From positions 303,344-367,343 of the forward strand of contig CACSIL010000023.1 of NCBI GenBank assembly GCA_902705825.1: a stretch of DNA of 64,000 bases, given 5' to 3'. Numbering within the stretch: position 1 is the first letter of the stretch; the number at the start of each line of letters is the position of its first letter. This document shows, piece by piece, positions 53,997 to 62,473 of this stretch. The translations under genes and the position numbers were made by a program. Origin of the DNA: Halioglobus japonicus. GTDB taxonomy: Bacteria; Pseudomonadota; Gammaproteobacteria; Pseudomonadales; Halieaceae. The notes under the pieces were generated by a model. It was given only the letters and a program-made list of their open reading frames with translations, was not told the origin of the DNA and ran no database searches.

Positions 53997-54039
53997 GGCC
54001 CAGTGTCAGCGCAATTTCCACAGGCGCTGACACTGGGCC
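53997..54039. repeat. 16-bp perfect hairpin between the DUF3604 and SDR genes
   Basis: GGCCCAGTGTCAGCGC (53997-54012) and its exact complement GCGCTGACACTGGGCC (54024-54039) are separated by 11 bases. It begins 15 bases past the DUF3604 stop on the minus strand; a second, 5-bp hairpin (CGCTG/CAGCG, 53980-53995) follows immediately. Neither is followed by a T-run. Probable 3' end structure of the DUF3604 transcript; a dispersed repeat is also possible. Confidence 0.6.
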
Positions 54040-54054
54040 AGCTTACGGGCCGCC

Positions 54055-56181
54055 TTATTCCTGCGGGCCTGCAGCAGATGCGGTGGGGCTATACCACACC
54101 GGCGATGTCCAGGCACGCTCCTGTACGATGGGGCGGTGCTCCGCTGAGCAGCAGCCCTCATACCCCTCGGTGATGGTGTCAGGACGCGCACAATCCACAC
54201 CGGCCGCAGCACACATGCGCTGGCTCCAGCGGCAGGTTGGGTTTTCTACTACACGGGAATAATAATAGGCCCGCTCATTGGGGTCGAAATCCGTGTCTTC
54301 CCAGACCGCACACAAATCGGCAAAACCGCTGCCACTGGTGGCGCACGATTGCACATCAACAGAGGCGCCGTTGTTGGCATTACCAGCCACATCAATCACC
54401 CGCTCATGGCGCTCACCGCCAGCGTCCACCCAGCCCTTGATCACCTGCAAGCGCTGCAGCGGTGTACCGGGCTCGGAGGATGTACCCGCATCCTGGCTGG
54501 CGGCAACGAGGAATGTGGGACGGTTCTGCGCGCCCGGTCGCGCGGGCAACATCGAGCCCATAGGCACACCATCAGCATAACCTCGCGCTATACGATCGGG
54601 TGCGCCGCACAGGTCCGCCGGGAAATCCCAACCGGCAAAAAAGCGACTGGTAATACGCGGCCCGCTGGTACCGTAGGTTTCGCGACGCTGCATCGCATCG
54701 AATAGCGCATCACGGCTGTTTTCGTGCGCCCAGAGTACGGCGAGACCGCCCGGGTTGTATTCCAACTCGTCGGGCAGACCGGGTGGAATTTCCGTCTCAG
54801 CAGGAACACCGGCACCACCGTGACCGAGAAACAAATCTTCCCGCGCAGCGCCCGGCGTACCCAGATGGGTATCCGTACTGGCTATCACGCCAAGCCGGTA
54901 GGGGTTTATACCCAGCGTGTTTTCGATCACCATGCCATCAGCCAGTACCTTGCGTACAAAGCCGGTATCCGGTGTCGGGGGATCATTGAAGCCGGCAATA
55001 TTGTCCTTGGGCAACTGCTCGAATGCACACAGCTCATCCTCTGTCACGCCCGCCTGGAAAAAACACTCAGATGAACCCTTGTGCTGCATAATCTCAACCA
55101 GCGGTTCAAAGCGTGCGCGTGACAAAGCATACTCCTCCGTCATCGGCGCGCCATCGTCTGTCAGGCCGCTGAACATTGAGCCGGCACTGTAGTTGGAGTT
55201 GTGGGGAATCACCAGAGATTCGCAGGTATTTCCCACACCGTTACAGTTTTCTTCCAGAGAGTCCCACAGCAAATGTGCCGCCGGTGCATCGATGAAACTG
55301 GTGGGCAGTTCGGGAACCTCGGCATTGCGGAATACCACGTTGCGATGCAAATTACCGCCGTTGGAACCATTCATGCCTGTCCATTCGTAACCGACGAATG
55401 TGGTGAATTCGCAGTCTTCACTGCGATCATAATAACGCTCTGCGGCCTCCTGCATCTCCTGCCACGGCAGCAGCGCTGCCTCCAGGCAACGCTCACCATC
55501 CTCGCCACACTGCCCCATATGCGCTTGCTCCATAGTCGCCATATAGTTAAACAGGTAGAAAGCCCCACGCGACCAGTTCCGGTAGAAAATGCACTGCCAG
55601 GACTTATAGCCGTCATACTCCGGGGTATTGCACATATAGACCTCACCGATGAGCTCGGCGTGATCCGACACCATGGCGAAATCCAATGGCCGCGACAATT
55701 GCAGAGAACGCAGCGCCTCACCGGATTCCGTCCAGGGTTGAATAGGGATGCGCTCGCCACGTGCAAACTGGTATGCCTGTTCGGGTGTCGTACGGGTGCC
55801 CTGGGTACTGGCATCCAACGAATAGCGCGTGTGCACATGCAAGTCACCAAAGAAGGGTTTTTTCAGGGGGGATTGTGTCGCACAGGGTTCACGTGTTTCT
55901 GAGTACGTCTGACTGGGTATTGGCAGCGCAGCCGAGGTGAGCTCCTCTATCGCCGTCCCCTCCTCAACCTCAACACTGTCTTCATTCGTAACGATGTCCA
56001 CCGACTCGATAGCGCTATCCGCATCGATTGCTTGCTCCGACACCATCGCGGGCTCGGGCTCAGCGACGGCTGGCGCAACGGATAACAGCAAAACACTATA
56101 AAGCGCTACTATTGCACCGAATGCTCCACCGACCATTCCACCGAACCGACTGCCGGCTTGCAATTTTCTGCGCTCAACCAT
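54055..56181 (-). CDS. DUF3604 family protein (PHP-like metallo-phosphoesterase relative)
   Basis: About 708 residues from ATG 56181, which follows the sulfatase stop after one base; the longer frame from 56325 lies within the sulfatase gene. A signal anchor (GGAFGAIVALYSVLLLSV) and an acidic linker precede the core: FFGDLHVHTRYSLDA and FAMVSDHAELIGE, metal-binding His/Asp motifs like those of PHP phosphoesterases, then FVGYEWTGMNGSNGGNLHRN. DUF3604 proteins are widespread in marine bacteria, often beside sulfatases, and their reaction is not established. Several paired Cys in the mature part suggest disulfides. Confidence 0.85.
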   Translation of the reverse strand: MVERRKLQAGSRFGGMVGGAFGAIVALYSVLLLSVAPAVAEPEPAMVSEQAIDADSAIESVDIVTNEDSVEVEEGTAIEELTSAALPIPSQTYSETREPCATQSPLKKPFFGDLHVHTRYSLDASTQGTRTTPEQAYQFARGERIPIQPWTESGEALRSLQLSRPLDFAMVSDHAELIGEVYMCNTPEYDGYKSWQCIFYRNWSRGAFYLFNYMATMEQAHMGQCGEDGERCLEAALLPWQEMQEAAERYYDRSEDCEFTTFVGYEWTGMNGSNGGNLHRNVVFRNAEVPELPTSFIDAPAAHLLWDSLEENCNGVGNTCESLVIPHNSNYSAGSMFSGLTDDGAPMTEEYALSRARFEPLVEIMQHKGSSECFFQAGVTEDELCAFEQLPKDNIAGFNDPPTPDTGFVRKVLADGMVIENTLGINPYRLGVIASTDTHLGTPGAAREDLFLGHGGAGVPAETEIPPGLPDELEYNPGGLAVLWAHENSRDALFDAMQRRETYGTSGPRITSRFFAGWDFPADLCGAPDRIARGYADGVPMGSMLPARPGAQNRPTFLVAASQDAGTSSEPGTPLQRLQVIKGWVDAGGERHERVIDVAGNANNGASVDVQSCATSGSGFADLCAVWEDTDFDPNERAYYYSRVVENPTCRWSQRMCAAAGVDCARPDTITEGYEGCCSAEHRPIVQERAWTSPVWYSPTASAAGPQE

Positions 56182-56182
56182 T

Positions 56183-57853
56183 TCATGGAACACTGACAAT
56201 TTCACTCTCCTCCCAGCCATAGCGCACCGCCCTGGCTTCAATTTCACTGCTTCTGCGCACTCTGGCTGGCCCGGTATAGAGCTGCCAGTCGCCGTCATCG
56301 ATGCGATATTCCAGCGAATGTCCACGCTCAGCCGGCGAGATCACCAGCGACTCTGCGCTGAATGAAAGTGTCGGTGCAGGGGTGACCCGACGCTTTCCAT
56401 CCGGCTCGAATCTGGCGACCATAGCGGACTCAGATTCATCGCTCCAGTCATCAACACGTGTCAGCCAGGCATCCATCGCACCGCGCATTCGTTTCAAGAC
56501 ATCCCGATATTGCAGATCTCCACTTACATCGTGCACTTCGAATGGGTCCAGTTCCAGATCAAACAGGCGCTCTTCCCCCGGCGGCTCATACCACTGCCGC
56601 TGTACCGCATTCAGTTGCCCGGCATCGTACATTGCCCGCATTTCGCGCACCATTTCGATATTGTCCCGAAAGGCCAGATCAGTGCCGCCCGGAACAGCCG
56701 GATACCAGCTTCGAATATACTTGTAACGCGTATCCCTGACAGCCCTTTGACGATCCTCAAGCTCATCAATGCGGTCTCGGGATGCATAAATATACTCGTT
56801 AGGCGCAGAACTTTTCTGCGCAAAGTCACGCCCATGCATATTGGCAGGCACCGGCACTCCGGCCAGCGACAAAATGGTGGGGCCCAGATCGACAAAGCTG
56901 ATCAGGCGCTCTTCTAGCGCACCGGGCTTCATGCCATCGGGGCGAAAGCCCTGCGGCCAACGAATAATCATCGGCACCTTGATGCCCGAATCAAACAGCT
57001 CGCGCTTGCCTCGCGGCAAGCCATCGCCATGATCGGTTGTCCAGATCACTATCGTCGAATCGGCCAGACCTGCAAGCTCAAGCTGCGTGAGAATGGCCCC
57101 AACCTCCTCATCCATGTAGGCAATATTGTTGTAATGTCGCGCCATATCGGCGCGCACTAACGGCGTATCAGGGTAGTAGGGTGGCACCGCAACATCCTGC
57201 GACTTCACCACCTCGTCCACCGGCCTGTCCTGGCTATACCAGCGCATCAACTGCATCACGAAATGGGTCGCACTGTTGGGCATCGCACCCAACGGGGGAA
57301 ACACGCCACTTTCATGCGTGACCATAAAACTGATAAAGCCAAAAAATGGCTGCCCGGCTGCGCGCTTGTCCCAGTCGGTGGCAGTACCGCCTTCGATATC
57401 CCATATAGAGGGCGGCCCGCTGTGCGCAAAAACAGCGCTGAACTGGTAATCCAGTTTGTGGTCCGTGTAGGTGTAGTATCCCCCCGCGCGCAATAACTCC
57501 GGGTAGGCCTTCGCATTTTCGGGTGGTACCGAGTAATAGCTGCCCTCAGGGCGAGTGCTGCTGCGCATGTACTGCGTGCCCGTCGATATCTGGTGCATAC
57601 CGAGGATATGCGCGGCCCGACTGGGTGCGCAAACACCCGCTGTGGTGAATGTGTTGGTATAGCGCACACCCTCCCCGGCCAGCGCATCAAGGTGAGGCGT
57701 GACGGCCACAGAGTCACCAAACGCACCCACTCTGCCGCTCATATCCTCTGCCATCAGCAGCAGTATATTGGGCCGCTGAGGTGGTGATTGAGCGCCCGCC
57801 ATCTGTGCGAAAAGGAACAGGGCGGAAAGGCCCAGCCCTCGAATTATTGGCAT
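56183..57853 (-). CDS. Sulfatase, S1 family (CAPSR type)
   Basis: About 556 residues from ATG 57853 ([20 protein letters not shown], a signal peptide), with GGAG 10 bases upstream; the frame reaches 57916 without support. Motifs are [13 protein letters not shown] (metal site), [12 protein letters not shown] with Cys75 as formylglycine precursor, and [16 protein letters not shown]. The C-terminal 80 residues form an additional beta domain. It is coupled to the DUF3604 gene: the stop and next start read TGAAATG. Confidence 0.92.
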   Translation of the reverse strand: MPIIRGLGLSALFLFAQMAGAQSPPQRPNILLLMAEDMSGRVGAFGDSVAVTPHLDALAGEGVRYTNTFTTAGVCAPSRAAHILGMHQISTGTQYMRSSTRPEGSYYSVPPENAKAYPELLRAGGYYTYTDHKLDYQFSAVFAHSGPPSIWDIEGGTATDWDKRAAGQPFFGFISFMVTHESGVFPPLGAMPNSATHFVMQLMRWYSQDRPVDEVVKSQDVAVPPYYPDTPLVRADMARHYNNIAYMDEEVGAILTQLELAGLADSTIVIWTTDHGDGLPRGKRELFDSGIKVPMIIRWPQGFRPDGMKPGALEERLISFVDLGPTILSLAGVPVPANMHGRDFAQKSSAPNEYIYASRDRIDELEDRQRAVRDTRYKYIRSWYPAVPGGTDLAFRDNIEMVREMRAMYDAGQLNAVQRQWYEPPGEERLFDLELDPFEVHDVSGDLQYRDVLKRMRGAMDAWLTRVDDWSDESESAMVARFEPDGKRRVTPAPTLSFSAESLVISPAERGHSLEYRIDDGDWQLYTGPARVRRSSEIEARAVRYGWEESEIVSVP

Positions 57854-58002
57854 CTGCGATACTCCAGAACTATAGCGAGATACAAGCCCGCACGTCACCG
57901 TCCAAGCGACATCCATTTTCCTGGGCCGCCTTTATAACAGCACAATACCCTAACGCCATTCCCCGAAAATGTCTTGTACGCACACATTCGCGACTACCGC
58001 TA

Positions 58003-58040
58003 CCGACAGAGGAAACGCTGTGTTGCTATACTGCAGCACA
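58003..58040 (+). promoter_or_regulatory. Predicted promoter and operator of the VOC-GFA pair
   Basis: CCGACA (58003-58008) and TATACT (58027-58032) are 18 bases apart. TGTGTTGC (58019-58026) and GCAGCACA (58033-58040) flank the -10 as an inverted repeat with one mismatch, so a dimeric repressor could sit on it. The VOC start codon is 30 bases beyond the -10. Confidence 0.5.
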
Positions 58041-58062
58041 CGTTTTGCGAGGGAGACAAACA

Positions 58063-58464
58063 GTGAGCCAGGACTCCATCCATATTCACCACTACAGCCT
58101 GAGTGCGCCCATGGACGTGCTTCAGCGAGTAGTTGAATTCTACAACCAGGCGTTGGGCTTTGAAAAAGGCTTCAGACCCGATTTTGGTATCGGTGGTTAC
58201 TGGCTATACGCCGGCAGCCATCCCATCCTTCACCTGGTGGAGGACCCGGGCAGAGCCAGTGAAAAATCGGGATATTTTGACCATATTGCACTGCGCTGCC
58301 ACGATCTCGAGGCCACGCGATCTCGTCTCGACAAGCACAACATCCCCTACAGCGAACTGGCGGTAGCCGACACCAGGCAGATGCAACTCTTTCTGACTGA
58401 CCCCGCAGGCACAACGGTGGAACTGAATTTTCAACTCGGCGAGCAGCCTGCCCAAGGAGCATAA
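58063..58464 (+). CDS. VOC family dioxygenase/isomerase-like protein
   Basis: 133 residues from GTG 58063, with GAGGGAGA 8 bases upstream; the open frame continues far upstream but without family similarity. [20 protein letters not shown] starts the first module, [16 protein letters not shown] the second, and [11 protein letters not shown] ends it with the metal-ligand Glu. His residues at both module starts complete a typical metal site. Substrate unknown. One base separates it from the GFA gene. Confidence 0.8.
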   Translation: MSQDSIHIHHYSLSAPMDVLQRVVEFYNQALGFEKGFRPDFGIGGYWLYAGSHPILHLVEDPGRASEKSGYFDHIALRCHDLEATRSRLDKHNIPYSELAVADTRQMQLFLTDPAGTTVELNFQLGEQPAQGA

Positions 58465-58465
58465 G

Positions 58466-58879
58466 ATGGACTCGGATTCTTCAACCTTAACTGGCGAGTG
58501 CTTTTGCGGGGCAATCGCCTACACCATTACAGGCAGCGTATTCGATGCACGCTCCTGCCACTGCTCCAAATGCAGAAAGGCATTCAGTTCGCAGGCGTCG
58601 TCCTATGCACTTGTCGAGCCCGGCACGTTTTCATGGACGCGTGGGCAAGACCTGCTGACAACCTATGAAAGTGAACCCGGGTTCGGACTTGCGTTCTGCA
58701 GCCGATGTGGGTCAACGCTCTGCGGCCTGCACAACGACCAGGTGCACGGCATAACACTGGGGTGTTTGAACGAAGACCCTCATATAGAAATTGGCAGGCA
58801 TATTTTTGTCGCGTCAAAAGCGAGTTGGGAAGTGATACCGGATTCTGTTGTTCAATATGCGGAAAACTCACCCGAATAA
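58466..58879 (+). CDS. GFA-family (glutathione-dependent formaldehyde-activating-like) protein
   Basis: 137 residues with the zinc-binding Cys pattern GECFCGAIAY, SCHCSKCRKAF and CSRCGSTLCG. The founding member adds glutathione to formaldehyde, but most members have unknown substrates. Its operon partner is the VOC protein, so both may act on a small aldehyde or glutathione adduct. It converges with the propeller lipoprotein gene, 35 bases away. Confidence 0.83.
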   Translation: MDSDSSTLTGECFCGAIAYTITGSVFDARSCHCSKCRKAFSSQASSYALVEPGTFSWTRGQDLLTTYESEPGFGLAFCSRCGSTLCGLHNDQVHGITLGCLNEDPHIEIGRHIFVASKASWEVIPDSVVQYAENSPE

Positions 58880-58914
58880 CACTTAGTCTATCGGCAAAGC
58901 AAGTCAGCCAAGCC

Positions 58915-60417
58915 CTAGAAAAACGTCACACACGACACGCACACGCCGAGCGAGCCCGTTGCAGGGCCAGCTCCCGCGCCGGGTAAATAAACCTTTATAT
59001 CCCGCGCTCCCGCAGAGTGCCGATTCTTTACGGTAACGTTAGCGCTGATCAGAGACTCGCTCCACACAACAAGGTTACTTAGCTCAGCATCCTCTACTTG
59101 CAACCTGGTACCCGGAAGGAAATCGGAGCCATGAACAACAATCTGCGTGGTCGAGCCAAGGGGCAGCATTTTTGGCACGACTGAGCTGACGGTCAGATGC
59201 GGTATGGCCCTGACAAACACATCCCGATCCTCATTATCATCACCTGCGGCAAGATTGGACGCCCATGAAGCGAAGGCAACATAGCGCCCATCGCCTGAGA
59301 CCGCCACCTCGTCACTGGAGCGATCAGCCTGTGCACCGTATGCGCCCAACGAGCTGCGCAAAGTAGTAGCTGTAGTACGATCATGAACAAATATATCAAA
59401 GTCACCATTGGTGTCATTGGCAACCAGATTCGACGCCCATGATCCAAATACTACATAGCGGCCGTCACCCGATATCGCTGACCATTCGCTATTCTCGTTC
59501 GACTGGGCACCTGTACTGCTGACGCTGGCACGTGTCGTCTTGCCGGTACTTCTATCATGCAAAAATACATCAGTGTATGAATTCGTGTCGCCGGGCACCA
59601 GATCGCCAGCAGATGATTGAAAAGCAACGTAGCGACCGTCCGCAGATATTGAGGGACGCCACCCTCCTGATGGGTTGCCTGCACTGTCAACACTCGCACG
59701 CGTAGTAGTGCCTGAGTTCCGATCATGGACAAATACCCCAGTTCCGGACTGGCCGAAGACCACGTAGCGGCCATTCGCAGAGATTTGGGAATTATTGCCG
59801 CCGCTAACTGAATAAATATTCGGAATACCAACACTGACCCGGGTGGTGATGCCGGTGCTGCGATCATGCACAAACACATCTCTTCGATTGTTGGTATCGC
59901 CGGCCACTAGGTTGCTGGCCTCGGATTCGAAAGCCACGTAACGCCCGTTAGTAGAAATCGAGGGAAGAAAAGAATAGCTGTTTCCCTCATTTCCGGCGCT
60001 ATCGACACTGACTCGGGTAGTCGTGCCGGTAATCCTGTCATGCACGAAGATATCGGTATCGTTGTTGGTTATATTTGCCACGAGATTGGTCGCTTTCGAC
60101 TGGAATGCAACGAATCGGCCATCAGCGGAGATCGCAGGATTACTACTGTGGCTATTTGCCTGACCACCTGCAGAGGTAAGACTGACACGTGTAGTGACGC
60201 CCTCTAAAAGATCGCGTACGAATATATCGACGCTGGCATTGGTGTCGCCTGGCACCAGGTTAGAGGCAGTGGAATCAAACGCGACGTAGCGACCGTCACC
60301 TGAGAGTGACATAGACTCTGAATCGCCATTACTCAACACCCCCGCGCTACTTACACTGGCCAGACCGATCCAGTCGCAGCCAGACAGGAACATCGCAAGG
60401 GACGCCAAACATAACAA
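58915..60417 (-). CDS. Seven-repeat beta-propeller lipoprotein with C-terminal IPT/TIG domain
   Basis: At least 500 residues. Seven repeats of about 55 residues each hold DGRYVAF, a Ser-Asn-Leu-Val...GDTN loop and DVFVHDR; the fourth lacks about 12 residues (GRYVVFGQSGTGVFVHDR). Seven blades make a TolB/PD40-like propeller. About 80 C-terminal residues form an IPT/TIG-like domain (VVPKMLPLGSTTQIVVHGSD). A lipobox SLAMFLSGC marks a lipoprotein. The only usual start in frame is TTG 60417, which leaves a short, uncharged signal; upstream in-frame codons would add the basic stretch SRWRGRPSVIR, so the true start is uncertain. Confidence 0.75.
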   Translation of the reverse strand: MLCLASLAMFLSGCDWIGLASVSSAGVLSNGDSESMSLSGDGRYVAFDSTASNLVPGDTNASVDIFVRDLLEGVTTRVSLTSAGGQANSHSSNPAISADGRFVAFQSKATNLVANITNNDTDIFVHDRITGTTTRVSVDSAGNEGNSYSFLPSISTNGRYVAFESEASNLVAGDTNNRRDVFVHDRSTGITTRVSVGIPNIYSVSGGNNSQISANGRYVVFGQSGTGVFVHDRNSGTTTRASVDSAGNPSGGWRPSISADGRYVAFQSSAGDLVPGDTNSYTDVFLHDRSTGKTTRASVSSTGAQSNENSEWSAISGDGRYVVFGSWASNLVANDTNGDFDIFVHDRTTATTLRSSLGAYGAQADRSSDEVAVSGDGRYVAFASWASNLAAGDDNEDRDVFVRAIPHLTVSSVVPKMLPLGSTTQIVVHGSDFLPGTRLQVEDAELSNLVVWSESLISANVTVKNRHSAGARDIKVYLPGAGAGPATGSLGVCVSCVTFF

Positions 60418-60584
60418 ACGGATTACAGATGGTCTGCCACGCCACCTTGAATTTTCAGTACTGATGGGGAAAGACTCCGGACAAAAAATTGCCGGAACAT
60501 TGTAAGTGCATTCATCGCCGATTGCGACTCAGAGCTGGCGTTGTGCTGACCACACCCTGATCGTAGAAAATGAAGTGCTCTGAA

Positions 60585-62159
60585 TCACAGCCACTTCATC
60601 AACTGCTCAACACCCCGAATAAAAGGCCCGTGGTACCAGGGCACCTCGGGATCCGACTCTGGCACCTGGTACTGCTCTCGCAGTTTGGCCAGGCGCTGTT
60701 TCAAATCCCCGGTGACATCATCATAATCCGGTTTACCATACAGATTTACCTGATCATCCGGATCCGTCACCAGATCAAACAACTCCCACTCGTCGTTCTG
60801 GTAGTAATACACCAGCTTGTAGCGCTCGGTACGCACACCGTAGTGGCGCGCCACACCGTGAAAGCCGGGGTTCTCGTAAAAGTGGTAATAGAGATCGCGC
60901 TGCCAGGGCTTGGGATCGTCCTCAAATAGCGGCAACAGGCTGACGCCATGCATCGGTTTATCGGGTTTCACACTTGCAGCGGCCAGCAATGTAGGCGCAA
61001 AGTCAATGTTCTGCACCAGCGCATCCGAGGCAGTGCCAGGTGGGATATGCCCCTGCCACTGCACCAGCAGCGGCACCTGCGAAGACACCTCATCCATCCA
61101 GCGCTTGTCAAACCAGCCGTTTTCACCGAGGAAGAAGCCCTGGTCGGAGCTATAAAGCACGATGGTGTTGTCCATCAGACCGTTCGATTCAAGATAGTCC
61201 AGCAGGCGGCCGATCTGGCGATCCATACTCTGCACTGACGCAGCGTAGGTTTTGATGTAGCGCTGGTATTTCCACCGCAGCGCTTCGTCAGCACTCAGAT
61301 CTGCATCTTCATACTGCCGGTTGCCCTCTGCGAAGGCCTGCTCCCACAAAGCCTCCTGCTCCGGCGTCAGGTTAAATGTCTTACTCAGCTTCACATCGCC
61401 GTCGGTCATATAATCTTCAATCCGCATACGCGCTTCGCGCCGCGCCCGGGTCTGCCCATCCAGATTTCGCAGTAGCGTCTCAGGCTCTTCGAACCTGGCA
61501 TCTTCATCCCAATTGCGCAATTCCTCCGGGCCAGGCATCCAGTCACGGTGTGGCGTCTTGTGGTTGTACAGCAGGAAGAACGGACTGCCCTCTCGCTGCG
61601 CTGCTTTCAGCCAGGCGATAGACTTGTCGGTCACCAGATCGGCAACGTAACCGGTCGCTTCCTCGATGCCAGCGGGGCTCCTGAACGACGGGTTGTAATA
61701 GGTGCCCTGCTCCATGACATTGTCTATTACCTCCCAGTGGTCAAACCCCACAGGATCGCTGTACAAATGCCATTTCCCGATAACAGCCGTCTGGTATCCG
61801 GCTGTCTGTAGCAGGCTTGAAAGTGTCTGCTGCTCACCATCGAACGGACCAGACCACTCATTGCTGTAAAAACCGTTGGCGTGGCTGTGCAGGCCAGTAA
61901 GCAGCGTCGCGCGGCTGGGCCCGCAGATCGCATTGCCGACATACGCGCGGTCGAAGCGCATACCGCCGGCGGCAATGCGGTCTATATTCGGGGTCTCGAC
62001 AAGACTGTCACCGTAGGCGCTCACCGCGCGGACGGCGTGATCGTCGGAAAAAATAAATACAATATTCGGTCGCTCAGCAGCGCTGCTGGCGACGCTAAAG
62101 ATCGTCGTCAACAGGGCCGCACCCATTCGAGCCATGCCCTGCATAGAAGCTTTACGCAT
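60585..62159 (-). CDS. Sulfatase, S1 family (CGPSR type)
   Basis: 524 residues. The N-terminus MRKASMQGMARMGAALL with the signal ending SVASSAA precedes the core NIVFIFSDDHAVRAVSAYG. Cys79 in NAICGPSRATLLTG is the formylglycine precursor; KWHLYSDPVGFDHWEV and LYSSDQGFFLGENGWFDKR complete the metal site. The length and these motifs suit the choline-/iduronate-/heparan-type sulfatases; no finer call is made. It is divergent from an AraC-type regulator, its likely controller. Confidence 0.93.
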   Translation of the reverse strand: MRKASMQGMARMGAALLTTIFSVASSAAERPNIVFIFSDDHAVRAVSAYGDSLVETPNIDRIAAGGMRFDRAYVGNAICGPSRATLLTGLHSHANGFYSNEWSGPFDGEQQTLSSLLQTAGYQTAVIGKWHLYSDPVGFDHWEVIDNVMEQGTYYNPSFRSPAGIEEATGYVADLVTDKSIAWLKAAQREGSPFFLLYNHKTPHRDWMPGPEELRNWDEDARFEEPETLLRNLDGQTRARREARMRIEDYMTDGDVKLSKTFNLTPEQEALWEQAFAEGNRQYEDADLSADEALRWKYQRYIKTYAASVQSMDRQIGRLLDYLESNGLMDNTIVLYSSDQGFFLGENGWFDKRWMDEVSSQVPLLVQWQGHIPPGTASDALVQNIDFAPTLLAAASVKPDKPMHGVSLLPLFEDDPKPWQRDLYYHFYENPGFHGVARHYGVRTERYKLVYYYQNDEWELFDLVTDPDDQVNLYGKPDYDDVTGDLKQRLAKLREQYQVPESDPEVPWYHGPFIRGVEQLMKWL

Positions 62160-62473
62160 AGTGCTATTCCGTCTATCTGTTAATGTTGTTTAGTGCGCGT
62201 CATATCCAAACCCCGCAAGCGAGAGGAGGTCAACATGACAATACCTGCTGCACGACGGCCCGCTTTATTATCTTCTCGCGAGCCGGTCTTTCAAACGCGC
62301 AGACGCTGCCCTGATAGTAGCGCGCTTTTATGTCGCCAAAGTAGGCCCAAATGCGCGACAAATGAATGCGCCAAGCTGCTGCATACTTGGCTTTTTCTGC
62401 TATTCTAAGTGCTCTATCAACACCCAAATTGAATGTGTTTACACGCACAGGTTTCCGAAGAGCAACCGTCAAC
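62160..62473. other. Divergent sulfatase-AraC intergenic region
   Basis: 314 bases between two diverging genes. I find no clear -35/-10 pair and no strong palindrome. GTGT-TT-ACAC (about 62432) is the only small symmetrical element. A short open frame with a strong ribosome-binding site lies in it and is listed separately. Confidence 0.5.
62235..62408 (+). CDS. Possible small Cys-containing protein or leader peptide
   Basis: 57 residues, starting ATG 62235 directly after GAGGAGGT with a five-base spacing, close to an ideal ribosome-binding site. The product begins TIPAARRPALLSSREPV, is basic and holds four Cys, and ends in a hydrophobic LLHTWLFLLF. It ends 65 bases before the regulator gene. 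No family recognised. Chance is possible given its length. Confidence 0.3.
   Translation: MTIPAARRPALLSSREPVFQTRRRCPDSSALLCRQSRPKCATNECAKLLHTWLFLLF

Noticed and set aside
54055-56325. Longer DUF3604 frame starting at 56325
   Set aside because: The first 48 codons overlap the end of the sulfatase gene; the ATG at 56181 directly follows the sulfatase stop and leads into the signal anchor.
57781-58062. Upstream extension of the VOC frame
   Set aside because: The extension crosses the divergent sulfatase start and the predicted promoter; GTG 58063 has a good ribosome-binding site and begins the domain.
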